From Leisingera sp. SS27 (GTDB lineage Bacteria; Pseudomonadota; Alphaproteobacteria; Rhodobacterales; Rhodobacteraceae): a stretch of 64,000 nt of DNA. Positions within the stretch are counted from its first letter, which is position 1, and each line of letters starts with the position of its first letter. A program made the translations under genes and the position numbers. The notes beneath the pieces were generated by a model. That model saw nothing but the letters and a program-made list of their open reading frames with translations, did no database searches and was not told the DNA's origin. Location of the stretch: contig NZ_JAQNCY010000001.1 in the NCBI RefSeq assembly GCF_028368855.1, positions 1,116,001-1,180,000 on the forward strand. Direction: 5' to 3'. Of this stretch, positions 56,832-64,000 are shown piece by piece.

Positions 56832-57863
56832 CTACCCGAACAGGTCGTTCTGGCTGCGCGGCGGCGCCATGCCGAGGTGGGTCCAGGCCTTTTGCGCCAG
56901 CATCCGCCCGCGCGGGGTGCGCTGGATCAGCCCTTGCTGCAGCAGGTAAGGCTCGATCACCTCCTCCAGCGCGTCGCGGCTTTCGCTGAGGGCTGCTGAG
57001 ATCGTCTCGATCCCCACCGGGCCGCCGCCGTAATTCTCCGCAATCAGTTTCAGATAGCGGCGGTCGGCGCCGTCCAGACCCAGCTGGTCCACCCCCAGCC
57101 GCGTCAGGGCGCCATCTGCAAGCTCCCGGGTGATGGTGCCATCGCCCTCGACAACCGCGAAGTCCACCACGCGGCGCAAAAGCCGGCCGGCGATCCTGGG
57201 GGTGCCGCGGGCGCGCCGCGCGATCTCGCGGGCGCCGGCGTCATCGGCGGGCGCGCCCAGTTTTCGGGCATTGCGGCTGACGATCTCAAACAGCTCGTCG
57301 ATGGTGTAGAACTGCAGCCGGGTCGGGATGCCGAAGCGGTCGCGCAGCGGCGTGGTCAGAAGCCCCATGCGGGTGGTGGCGCCGACCAGGGTAAAGGGCT
57401 GCAGCTCGATCCGGACGGTGCGGGCCGCCGGGCCTTCCCCAATTACAAGGTCCAGCTCGAAGTCCTCCATCGCCGGGTAGAGCACCTCCTCCACCGCCGG
57501 GTTCAGACGGTGGATCTCGTCGATGAACAAGACGTCGCGGGCTTCAAGGTTGGTGAGGATCGCCGCCAGATCGCCCGCTTTGGCCAGCACCGGGCCGGAG
57601 GTCATGCGGAAGTTCACGCCCAGCTCGCGCGCGACGATCTGCGCCAGAGTGGTCTTGCCAAGGCCGGGAGGCCCGTGGAACAGCGTGTGATCCATCGCCT
57701 CTCCGCGGCGCCGGGCGCTTTCGATGAAGACACGCAGGTTGGCGCGGGCCTCGGCCTGACCGATAAATTCGCCAAGGCCCTGCGGGCGCAGGGCGCGGTC
57801 GTTGTCCGCAGCACTGTCTTCGGGCAGCGGCTCGGGGCGCAGGGCGGGGTCGGCGTCAATCAT
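56832..57863 (-). CDS. ruvB: Holliday junction helicase RuvB
   Basis: 343 aa. '[23 protein letters not shown]' N-terminal, Walker A '[18 protein letters not shown]' (~60-77), '[26 protein letters not shown]' (Walker B), sensor '[21 protein letters not shown]', C-terminal winged helix. The hexameric motor for branch migration with RuvA. Start at 57863; the frame extends upstream into a GC-rich repeat without a credible start. Confidence 0.98.
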   Translation of the reverse strand: MIDADPALRPEPLPEDSAADNDRALRPQGLGEFIGQAEARANLRVFIESARRRGEAMDHTLFHGPPGLGKTTLAQIVARELGVNFRMTSGPVLAKAGDLAAILTNLEARDVLFIDEIHRLNPAVEEVLYPAMEDFELDLVIGEGPAARTVRIELQPFTLVGATTRMGLLTTPLRDRFGIPTRLQFYTIDELFEIVSRNARKLGAPADDAGAREIARRARGTPRIAGRLLRRVVDFAVVEGDGTITRELADGALTRLGVDQLGLDGADRRYLKLIAENYGGGPVGIETISAALSESRDALEEVIEPYLLQQGLIQRTPRGRMLAQKAWTHLGMAPPRSQNDLFG

Positions 57864-57897
57864 AACTAAGTATCCGCAATCTGTGGAGCAGCGGTCA

Positions 57898-57975
57898 GGG
57901 CAGCGCCCGTTCCGGCGGGGTGGAAGCGAAGCGCCCGCCCCGTGGGGACGGGCGCTGCCCGGCCTAACAGCCGGG
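57898..57975 (-). repeat. Stem-loop between ruvA and ruvB
   Basis: 16-nt arms at 57898-57913 and 57944-57960 (GGGCAGCGCCCGT with one mismatch) plus a second hairpin CCCGGC/GCCGGG (57958-57975). The minus-strand reading GCTGTTAGGCCGGGCAGCGCC resembles the 3'-flanking repeat core; the element starts 30 nt after the ruvA stop. Confidence 0.55.
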
Positions 57976-58005
57976 CGGAACACGAAACCTCAAATCCCAT
58001 GCCCA

Positions 58006-58695
58006 TTACCCCTTCGGTGCCAGCAGGCGCAGCGCGGCACGGATCAGTTCCGGCTCATCCGCGTCCGGGTGATTTGCAGCCGCCTCCGCCACTGCAGCAG
58101 CCGCATCCGAGGGGCCATAGCCCAGATTGCCCAAGGCCGACAGCGCCCCGGCAGAGGCCGCGGCCGCGCCGGAGGGCTTCTTCGGCGGCGCCTTGCGCAC
58201 GGGCTTGGCGGCAGGCGCGGGCTCTGCATCCTCGACCACCTCCAGCCCCGGGCCGTCCATCGCATCCACGACTGTGCCCCCCATCGCCATCACGCCCGGC
58301 GCCTTATCCTTGAGGTCCAGCACGATGCGCTGCGCGGTCTTGGGGCCGACGCCCTTGGCGGCCTTCACCGTGGCCCAGTCGCCAAGGGCAATCGCCCGGC
58401 TCACCCCGTCCGGACCCAGCGCGCCGAGAATGGCCAGCGAGACCTTGGCACCAACCCCCTGCACCGAGGTCAGCAGCCGGTGCCATTCCTTCTCAACCAG
58501 CGAGGTGAAGCCGTAGAGCTGCATCAGGTCTTCGCGCACGACCATGTCCGTGTAGAGCGCAATGGCTTCGCCCACGCCCGGCAAAGCCGCCATGGTGCGG
58601 TCGGAGCAATAGACGATATAGCCAACGCCGCGCACGTCGATCAACACATGGTCCTGCGCCCGGTAGTCGAGGCGGCCTGTCAGTTTCCCAATCAT
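58006..58695 (-). CDS. ruvA: Holliday junction DNA-binding protein RuvA
   Basis: 229 aa. OB-fold ('[30 protein letters not shown]'), helix-hairpin-helix pairs '[19 protein letters not shown]' and '[22 protein letters not shown]', an Ala/Pro linker and the RuvB-binding domain III ('[24 protein letters not shown]'). It is 13 nt after ruvC. Confidence 0.97.
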   Translation of the reverse strand: MIGKLTGRLDYRAQDHVLIDVRGVGYIVYCSDRTMAALPGVGEAIALYTDMVVREDLMQLYGFTSLVEKEWHRLLTSVQGVGAKVSLAILGALGPDGVSRAIALGDWATVKAAKGVGPKTAQRIVLDLKDKAPGVMAMGGTVVDAMDGPGLEVVEDAEPAPAAKPVRKAPPKKPSGAAAASAGALSALGNLGYGPSDAAAAVAEAAANHPDADEPELIRAALRLLAPKG

Positions 58696-58708
58696 GAATG
58701 TTTGCCGG

Positions 58709-59206
58709 TCATGCGCGTTTCTCCCTCAGCTGGCGCTGCTGCGTGCCGCCGTAATAGGCGTGGCAGATCGCAATCGCCAGCGCATCTGCGGCATCGGCGT
58801 TCTTGGGCAAACACCCCGGCAGCTGCAGTTTCACCATATGCATTACCTGCTCCTTCTCGGCGTGGCCGACGCCCACCACTGTTTTCTTGACCCGGTTCGG
58901 GGCATATTCCCCGACAGGCAGCCCGGCTTTGGCCAGCGTCAGCAGCGCCACACCGCGCGCCTGGCCCAGCTTCAGCGTGCCGGCGCCATCCTTGTTCACA
59001 AAGGTCTGTTCGATTGCCGCCTGATCCGGAGAGAAGGCTTCGATGATCTCAGTGACCTGATTGTGCAGGGACAAGAGCCGCTCCCCCAGGTCGTCGCCGT
59101 CAGAGGTGCACACCCCGTTGGCGACATGGCTGAGACGGGTGCCGCGCGATTCGATCACACCCCATCCAAGGTTCCGCAACCCCGGATCAATTCCCAAAAT
59201 CCGCAT
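58709..59206 (-). CDS. ruvC: Holliday junction resolvase RuvC
   Basis: 165 aa. Catalytic acids in '[19 protein letters not shown]' (Asp7), '[12 protein letters not shown]' (Glu ~66), and the closing '[17 protein letters not shown]'. Cuts Holliday junctions. Start at 59206, where the family signature begins; the open frame continues upstream without signal. First gene of ruvCAB. Confidence 0.97.
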   Translation of the reverse strand: MRILGIDPGLRNLGWGVIESRGTRLSHVANGVCTSDGDDLGERLLSLHNQVTEIIEAFSPDQAAIEQTFVNKDGAGTLKLGQARGVALLTLAKAGLPVGEYAPNRVKKTVVGVGHAEKEQVMHMVKLQLPGCLPKNADAADALAIAICHAYYGGTQQRQLREKRA

Positions 59207-59544
59207 GATGTGCCTGCCCCTGCCCGCATGCCGGCCCGTTTGCCGGAAATTATTTTGACCTACGACTAGCACAAAAGGCGAACATGTCCAATTGCTTTCA
59301 CATCGGATTGTTCTCGCTGAGAGCACAAGTGCGGCCTGGAAACGACCGTTCATAATGGCGGAAGCGACATTTTCGCACCTGTTCGGCGCCGCAAGGGAAA
59401 TCCCTTATTTACAAGGCGGAAAGCTATGCGCACAGCGCATAAGACACATGCATTTTCAGGTCTTGCTGCGCAGATATTCCGCCACTAGATGCCGCCCATC
59501 GCAATGACGCGACGGATGCAAACAGCTAATCAGAGGACACGGAT
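59207..59544. other. Divergent region ruvC / DUF1127
   Basis: 338 bp with no recognisable gene. It should hold promoters for ruvCAB (-) and the DUF1127 gene (+). A GTTC-N7-GAGC near 59311 only partly matches a LexA box and is not called. Confidence 0.5.
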
Positions 59545-59763
59545 ATGGCCGCATTTGATACCACCCGCACCACCTATGGTTCCACCGGCCTGTTTGGCCG
59601 TTTCGGCGCTCTGGTTGCCGCCGCAGCCGGCGCATTTGCCGCCTGGAACGACGCCCGCGCGACCCGCAACGCGCTGAACGGCCTGTCCGACCGCGAGCTG
59701 GCCGACATCGGCATGTGCCGCGGCGACATCGATGGCGTGGCCACCGGCAAAACCGTCTTCTGA
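59545..59763 (+). CDS. DUF1127 small protein
   Basis: 72 aa. The C-terminal ~40 residues match the DUF1127 (YjiS-like) pattern: 'WNDARATRNALNGLSDRELADIGMCRGDIDGVA'. The N-terminus is short with a hydrophobic Ala/Gly stretch. DUF1127 proteins bind RNA or regulators in some alphaproteobacteria (phosphate and carbon control in Agrobacterium and Rhodobacter). Preceded by an AGAGGACACGGAT ribosome site and followed by a terminator. Confidence 0.9.
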   Translation: MAAFDTTRTTYGSTGLFGRFGALVAAAAGAFAAWNDARATRNALNGLSDRELADIGMCRGDIDGVATGKTVF

Positions 59764-59808
59764 GACACTCCTGATTTCGCCCCCCTCCTCCCTAGGGGCG
59801 CACAGGGA

Positions 59809-59844
59809 AACGCCGCGGACCTGACCCAGGCCGCGGCGTTTTTT
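59809..59844 (+). terminator. Intrinsic terminator of the DUF1127 gene
   Basis: 8-bp stem CGCCGCGG/CCGCGGCG (extended by AA/TT), 12-nt loop, then TTTTTT. Confidence 0.92.
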
Positions 59845-59950
59845 GTTGCCTATTTTGCTGCCTTGCAGCTCAAACGTTTCCTGAAGACGGCAAAAAAGGC
59901 CGCGGCATTGCCAGCGGCCTTTCACATTCGTCTTCAGGGCAGGCCTGCGC

Positions 59951-60295
59951 TTAGCGCAGCACCGGTCCGATCTTCTGAGCGATGTAAAGGGATGCGGGTT
60001 CCGCCTGCATCAGGAAAGCGCCGGCGCGCTCGACGGCACTGCCCCCTGCCAGCTTCACAACCCGGTTATCATAGCTGGAAGTGCCGAGTGCCGCGATCAG
60101 GAACCCCTTAAACAGCAAGAAGGCGGCGGCGAAGAACACCACCGTGCGGGCCGAGATCCGGGACTGCACCCGGCGCGGCTGGATCACCAGCAGCCCGTCC
60201 GGCCGCATCTTCGCGGAAAACCCCTCGGACAAGGCCGCATGCTTGCGGTTGATTTGCTTCAACCGCGAATGAAACTGATCACGATGTTCGACCAT
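59951..60295 (-). CDS. Small single-pass membrane protein, unknown
   Basis: 114 aa from the ATG at 60295 ('MVEHRDQFHSRLKQINRKHAALSEGFSAKM'). A cytoplasmic basic N-terminus precedes one membrane helix ('ARTVVFFAAAFLLFKGFLIAALG', ~55-77) and a periplasmic tail ('ERAGAFLMQAEPASLYIAQKIGPVL'). No family recognised. It lies between the DUF1127 terminator and prmA, on the minus strand. Confidence 0.7.
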   Translation of the reverse strand: MVEHRDQFHSRLKQINRKHAALSEGFSAKMRPDGLLVIQPRRVQSRISARTVVFFAAAFLLFKGFLIAALGTSSYDNRVVKLAGGSAVERAGAFLMQAEPASLYIAQKIGPVLR

Positions 60296-60398
60296 CACTA
60301 GTCTCCGAACTGGCCCCCACCAGCGGATGGCCCATGATTGGCTAAAAATGCGGCGAAAATGGGGCAAGCATCTCAAATTTGCCGCAAACTTAGTTCAA

Positions 60399-61271
60399 TC
60401 AGTCCGTTTTACGGAGAAGTAACGTTGTCCATTCACCAATTTCGTCCCGGCGCGCCAGATTGGCGCCGTTCTGTGCATAAACACTGACCACGTCGTCAGC
60501 CTGCTCGTTCAGGATCCCGGAGAGAATCGTATAGCCGCCGGGACGCAGATTCGCCGTCAGGTCAGGTGCCAGAGCCACCAGCGGACCCTTCAGGATGTTA
60601 GCAAAAATCAAGTCATAGGGTGCCTGCGCATGCAGCTCAGGGTTGTCGAAACCCGCCGCCTCCAGACAGGTAACCTGGCCCTCCATGCCGTTGGCCTTGA
60701 GATTGGCCATGGCCACCTCAACCGCGACCTCATCGATATCACTGGCCAGGATGGCACCGTTCCAGACCCGCGCGGCGGCCATCGCCAGCACAGCAGTGCC
60801 GCAGCCGATATCGGCCACTTTTTCACCGCTGAAGCCCTCGTCCAGCAGGTGGTCCAGCGCCTTGAGGCAGCCCAGTGTGGTGCCGTGGTGGCCGGTGCCA
60901 AAGGCCATCGCGGCCTCAATCAGCAGCGGGACCTTACCCGCGGGCAGCTTGTCCGCGTCATGGGAGCCGTAGACAAAGAAACGGCCCGCCTCGACCGGCG
61001 CCAGCTCGCGGCGCACATGAGCGACCCAGTCGGTTTCCGGCACCTCCGAAACAACGAATGGCTTGGCCTCATGCATCGCGGCCAGCAGCGCGAGGCCTGC
61101 CTCGTCGGGGGCTTCAGTGAAATAGCCGCCAACCTCCCACAGACCGGAACCGTCTTCCATTTCAAAAACACCGATGCCGGTGGGCTCCGGGATGAGCCGT
61201 TCCATGGCTTCACCAAGCGCTTCGGCCTGGGCTTTTGCGGTGAGCGTGGTGAGTGCGGTGAATGTGGGCAT
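60399..61271 (-). CDS. prmA: Ribosomal protein L11 methyltransferase
   Basis: 290 aa. SAM-binding core with 'AAMAFGTGHHGTTLGCLKALD', 'VADIGCGTAVLAMAAARVWNGAILASDIDEVAVEVAMANLKANG' and 'YDLIFANILKGPLVALAPDL' (NxLxxPL), typical of PrmA, plus an N-terminal substrate domain. Trimethylates ribosomal protein L11. Confidence 0.95.
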   Translation of the reverse strand: MPTFTALTTLTAKAQAEALGEAMERLIPEPTGIGVFEMEDGSGLWEVGGYFTEAPDEAGLALLAAMHEAKPFVVSEVPETDWVAHVRRELAPVEAGRFFVYGSHDADKLPAGKVPLLIEAAMAFGTGHHGTTLGCLKALDHLLDEGFSGEKVADIGCGTAVLAMAAARVWNGAILASDIDEVAVEVAMANLKANGMEGQVTCLEAAGFDNPELHAQAPYDLIFANILKGPLVALAPDLTANLRPGGYTILSGILNEQADDVVSVYAQNGANLARRDEIGEWTTLLLRKTD

Positions 61272-61407
61272 GGCGTTGCTCCTGAAACTGTTGCCAAGCG
61301 CCTAGGCTGCCGCGCCGTCCGCGTCAAGCGCCCGCCTGGCCCGGGGCCAGGCAGCGCCCGCGCTCACCCTGTGCGCGGGTGCTCCGCCCCTTGGCGGGGC
61401 GGACGGG

Positions 61408-62643
61408 TCATTCCGCGGGCGCAGGCCGCGCGTATGTGCTGAAGATGGTCTCGTTCCCCGGCTCCGGGTGGCGCGGGATCAGCAGGGACAGGGACAGCGA
61501 CACCAGCGCCATTGCGGCGGCCAGGGCAAACACCAGGCCCGGTTCATAGACCCAGAGAAGCCCCAGCAGCACCGGCAGGAACACCGCGGCAATGTGGTTG
61601 ATGGTGAAGGCCACGGCGGCCGTGGGGGCGATGTCGCCCGGGTCGGCGATCTTCTGGAAGTAGGTTTTTAGCGCCAGCGCCAGGGCAAACAGCACATGGT
61701 CGATCACATAGAGCACCGCTGCGATCACCACGCCCCAGCCAAACCAGTAGATGCCGCCATAGGCCGCAAAGACGATTGCGAGACCTGCGTATTCAAAGAT
61801 CAGCGTGCGGCGCTCGCCAAAGGCGGCCACCGCCTTGCCCAGCAGTGGCGCCACTGTCATGTTGATCACAAGGTTGACCAGATAAAGCCCGGTCAGCTCA
61901 TGCACCTCAAAGCCGAATTTCTCGACCATCATGAAACCGGCAAAGACCACAAAGATCTGCCGCCGGGCACCCGCCATGAACTGCAGCGCATAATACAGCC
62001 AATAGCGCTTGCGCAGGATCAGCTTCTTGGTCTGCGGGTGCGGCGCATCGAACTGCGGATAGGCAAAGAGCGCAAAGAGAGCGATGGCTGCGGTCAGACC
62101 GCCTGCGGCCAGAAACACGGTGTTATAGCTGAGGCCCAGGCTCTCCCAGGTCAGCACGATCAGCCCGTAGACGACCAGCGTTGCTGCCGACCCGGCCGCC
62201 ACCAGCCAGCCCAGCGTCTGCGGCGCGCGGTCCTTGGGCAGCCATTGCAGCTGCAGCGACTGGTTCACCGTCTCGTAGTAGTGGAACCCGATGGAGCTGA
62301 GAAGCGTCACCATCAGGAGGCCCCCAAGCGAAGGGAACCATGCGGTGACCGCTGTCGCCACCCCCAGCATCACTAGCGAAATCAGCCCCAGCACCTGCTC
62401 GCGCATGAACAGGATCACCGCGATCACGCCAACGGCCAGGAAACCCGGTATTTCCCGCACCGTGTGCAGCAGGCCGATGTCGGCGCCATCGAAACTGGCG
62501 GCCTCGATCACGAAGTTGTTGAGCAGCGCGCTCCAGGTATTGAAGGCAATTGGCATCGCCAGCGCCATCAGGAACAGAAGCGTCACCGGGCGGCGCCAGA
62601 ACGGCAGGCCCTGGGCCTCGGAAAGGGGCATGGGTTTGAACAT
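61408..62643 (-). CDS. MFS transporter
   Basis: 411 aa with about 12 hydrophobic helices ('PVTLLFLMALAMPIAFNTWSALLNNFVI', 'LLMVTLLSSIGFHYYETVNQSLQLQWL', 'VFFAAVLYVIDHVLFALALALKTYF'-type segments). The 'ADIGLLHTVREIPGFLAVGVIAVIL' loop is MFS-like. The substrate is unknown. A pair of GC hairpins (61330-61400) follows its stop. Confidence 0.85.
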   Translation of the reverse strand: MFKPMPLSEAQGLPFWRRPVTLLFLMALAMPIAFNTWSALLNNFVIEAASFDGADIGLLHTVREIPGFLAVGVIAVILFMREQVLGLISLVMLGVATAVTAWFPSLGGLLMVTLLSSIGFHYYETVNQSLQLQWLPKDRAPQTLGWLVAAGSAATLVVYGLIVLTWESLGLSYNTVFLAAGGLTAAIALFALFAYPQFDAPHPQTKKLILRKRYWLYYALQFMAGARRQIFVVFAGFMMVEKFGFEVHELTGLYLVNLVINMTVAPLLGKAVAAFGERRTLIFEYAGLAIVFAAYGGIYWFGWGVVIAAVLYVIDHVLFALALALKTYFQKIADPGDIAPTAAVAFTINHIAAVFLPVLLGLLWVYEPGLVFALAAAMALVSLSLSLLIPRHPEPGNETIFSTYARPAPAE

Positions 62644-62755
62644 AGGCTAGGGTTTACGCCTGTTCCGCCGGTCTGGCGAGGGGGAAAACCCGCTTGCACA
62701 TCAAGCTCCGCACCAGCGCGCAGAGCCCCCCAAGCGAGGCTCTGCCTCGCGCTCC

Positions 62756-62801
62756 GGGATACTTTCGGCCAGATGAAGAGCGGATCCGTTCTTCATCTGG
62801 C
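62756..62801 (-). repeat. TTCATCT-type repeat copy 3 with 34-nt palindrome
   Basis: GCCAGATGAAGA and TCTTCATCTGGC (62768-62779, 62790-62801) with the 10-nt centre itself almost self-complementary (CGGATCCG). The minus strand reads TTCATCTGGCCGAAAGTATC, like the copies at 4204 and 42379. Confidence 0.65.
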
Positions 62802-63178
62802 GCAAAAATTCCGAAACAGCGTGCTTCGACAGCTGCGGAAAAAAACAAATGCAGGGGGTCAAACGTTCCGGCCTGGTTCCCGGTGCAGGTCTGGCAGCAG
62901 TTGCCGCGCCCCCGCAGGCGGAACGCGCCAATTTGCTCCTTAACGTACTCCTGACGGATGACACGGCATGACAGAGTAAACAAAAAGCCGCAGCGCCCAC
63001 TGCAGGCATGTTTAGGGTTCAAAACCTCAAAGGGAATTCCGATCCAGCACCGGCTCCTTTTCGAGGGCCAGGGCACAACAGATGACCTTCATGAAAAAGC
63101 TGCTCCGGCTGCCAGCCTTTGGGTTTGGTCCAGTGAGTGAAAACTAGTAATTTTGCAATTGAACCAGCCATCTGCACA

Positions 63179-63231
63179 ATAGGTTTATGCGCCATAGATC
63201 ATTGGTTTATAGCCTCCGCCCATAGGTTTAT
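63179..63231. promoter_or_regulatory. Three ATAGGTTTAT direct repeats at helical spacing
   Basis: ATAGGTTTAT (63179), ATTGGTTTAT (63201), ATAGGTTTAT (63222): spacing 22 and 21 bp, two turns of the helix, 212-264 bp upstream of the next start. It looks like an iterated activator or repressor site. Confidence 0.6.
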
Positions 63232-63442
63232 TGTGGCTGTTCCCAGTTCCATGGCACAGGTCCAGAAGACGGTGCAGAAGCACCGCGGGCGCGATGCAGA
63301 GGCAGGGCGCCGGGCAGAGAAACACGCCAGGCTGTATTTTTATTGGGACGCTTTCGGAGCGCCTTTTTGCGCCTGCGGTCAAAACGTTCTCTGACGCAGA
63401 CATTTATGCCCCGGCACGGCCGGGCAGCGCAGGAGAGAACGG

Positions 63443-64000
63443 GTGATCAAAACTGTCACGACGGATGCCGGAGCCTTTGCGGTTTACGAAGCCTATCTGC
63501 GGGCAGCCGAAAGCGGCAGCGAGCCGCTGCTGGATCTGAGCGACGCCAGCCTGTACGGCAGCAGCGGCCAGGAGATGACCGCGGCGGAGATGCAGCAGGA
63601 AAGCGTGGATATTTCCGCGACGCTGATTGCGGGGGAACGCGGTGCCGGCGCCGCCAATCCGCTGTCCTTTCAGGCGGTGAGCCAGATTGCCGACTCGCTT
63701 CTGGCGCAGGTCGAAGCGGCCAAGGGCCTAGCCGCGCAGCCGGACTCGGATTTCACGCCTGCTGAACTGGAAGCGCGTGCGGCGCAGCTTTCGGCTGACA
63801 TGATTGCGCAATTCGAGGCGCGGATTGCGGCTGATCCGCTGGCGGCGTCCTATCTTCCCAGCACCGACCTGCAACGGCAACAATTCAACCAGGGTGTCCT
63901 GGAGGCTATGAACGCCATGTCCGATGCCCGCTCCTTTGTGAAGAAGCTGGCCGACGGGGACGCCAGCCCGGAAAACATTGGACTTGCGGTTACGACATCT
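63443..64000 (+). CDS. Unrecognised protein, partial at the window end
   Basis: The first 186 codons of a gene that continues past 64000. GTG start at 63443 with CAGGAGAGAACGG upstream. The product begins MIKTVTTDAGAFAVYEAYLR and is Ala-, Gln- and Glu-rich, mostly predicted helical ('TAAEMQQESVDISATLIAGERGAGAANPL', 'ELEARAAQLSADMIAQFEARIAADPLAASYL'). No signal peptide, membrane helix or family is evident. The upstream triple repeat suggests specific regulation. Function unknown. Confidence 0.7.
   Translation, partial: MIKTVTTDAGAFAVYEAYLRAAESGSEPLLDLSDASLYGSSGQEMTAAEMQQESVDISATLIAGERGAGAANPLSFQAVSQIADSLLAQVEAAKGLAAQPDSDFTPAELEARAAQLSADMIAQFEARIAADPLAASYLPSTDLQRQQFNQGVLEAMNAMSDARSFVKKLADGDASPENIGLAVTTS

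Larger units (their letters stand above)
62644..63442. other. Large intergenic region before the terminal gene
   Basis: 799 bp. Open frames on both strands give no recognisable protein. It contains the TTCATCT-type repeat (minus, 62756-62777) fused to a near-perfect 34-nt palindrome at 62768-62801, and three ATAGGTTTAT repeats at 63179-63231. The part after 63130 is clearly AT-richer and probably contains the promoter of the gene at 63443. Confidence 0.6.

Noticed and set aside
59300-59330. GTTC-N7-GAGC upstream of ruvC as a LexA box
   Set aside because: Only the first half matches the alphaproteobacterial GTTC-N7-GTTC/GATC consensus.
62654-63076. Open frame of 140 codons in the large intergenic region
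   Set aside because: It runs through the palindrome and repeat, has no ribosome site and no protein-like pattern.

Overview
The window is one stretch of a high-GC alphaproteobacterial chromosome, most likely a marine Rhodobacterales (Roseobacter group, Leisingera/Phaeobacter/Ruegeria-like). The grounds are gene content and order: ctaC-ctaB-small ORF-ctaG-ctaE-SURF1-thrC-M16 peptidase, ruvCAB-thpR-ybgC-tolQRAB-pal-cpoB-tilS-ftsH, a Tad pilus locus, a DUF1127 protein and an FnrL-type box. No rRNA, tRNA, CRISPR array, prophage or insertion sequence was seen. Most of it is ordinary core genome; genus is inference, not proof.

Layout. 0-10 kb: flavin reductase and acetyltransferase (+) converge on a SulP transporter (-); an orphan Imm11-like gene; then mtnP, a DUF418 membrane protein and apt, where mtnP and apt together salvage adenine from methylthioadenosine; an FAD oxidase of the GlcD type and an MBL-fold protein. 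10-17.4 kb (-): aa3 oxidase subunits II and III with assembly factors (CtaB heme O synthase, CtaG, a 59-aa membrane protein, SURF1), then thrC, M16 peptidase and a RimJ-like acetyltransferase, the last three overlapping. 17.5-25 kb (+): tldD, dprA, topA and a two-subunit CoA transferase.

26.6-38.7 kb (+): a Tad/Flp pilus locus: two small Flp-like pilins, cpaB, cpaC, an OmpA-like lipoprotein, cpaE/tadZ, cpaF/tadA, tadB, tadC, two TPR lipoproteins, the prepilin peptidase, and an uncharacterised AAA+ ATPase with a winged-helix-like N-terminus. TadE/F/G pseudopilins are not here. 38.7-42.4 kb (+): Lhr-type helicase and PdeM nuclease of the ligase-associated repair set (without the ligase and exonuclease), and a thioesterase. 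42.4-48.4 kb (-): folD, chorismate mutase, fhs, MOSC protein, ftsH. 48.4-62.6 kb (-): tilS, the complete Tol-Pal system, thpR, ruvCAB, a DUF1127 gene (+), prmA and an MFS transporter. The window ends in an unrecognised gene running off the right edge.

The least explained signals are non-coding. (1) A structured repeat family lies 15-38 nt downstream of stop codons in the sense orientation, with hairpin arms that change together between copies. (2) A 430-bp array of perfect hairpins sits between topA and the CoA transferase. (3) Three ATAGGTTTAT direct repeats at 21-22 bp spacing lie upstream of the unknown last gene. (4) The chorismate mutase RBS is buried in an 11-bp hairpin that also carries a 12-codon upstream ORF ending in an ATGA overlap. 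(5) A perfect FNR/FnrL box separates coxB from tldD. No clearly new multi-gene protein system was found; the best protein-level candidates are the Tad-linked AAA+ ATPase, the orphan Imm11-like protein and the partial terminal ORF.
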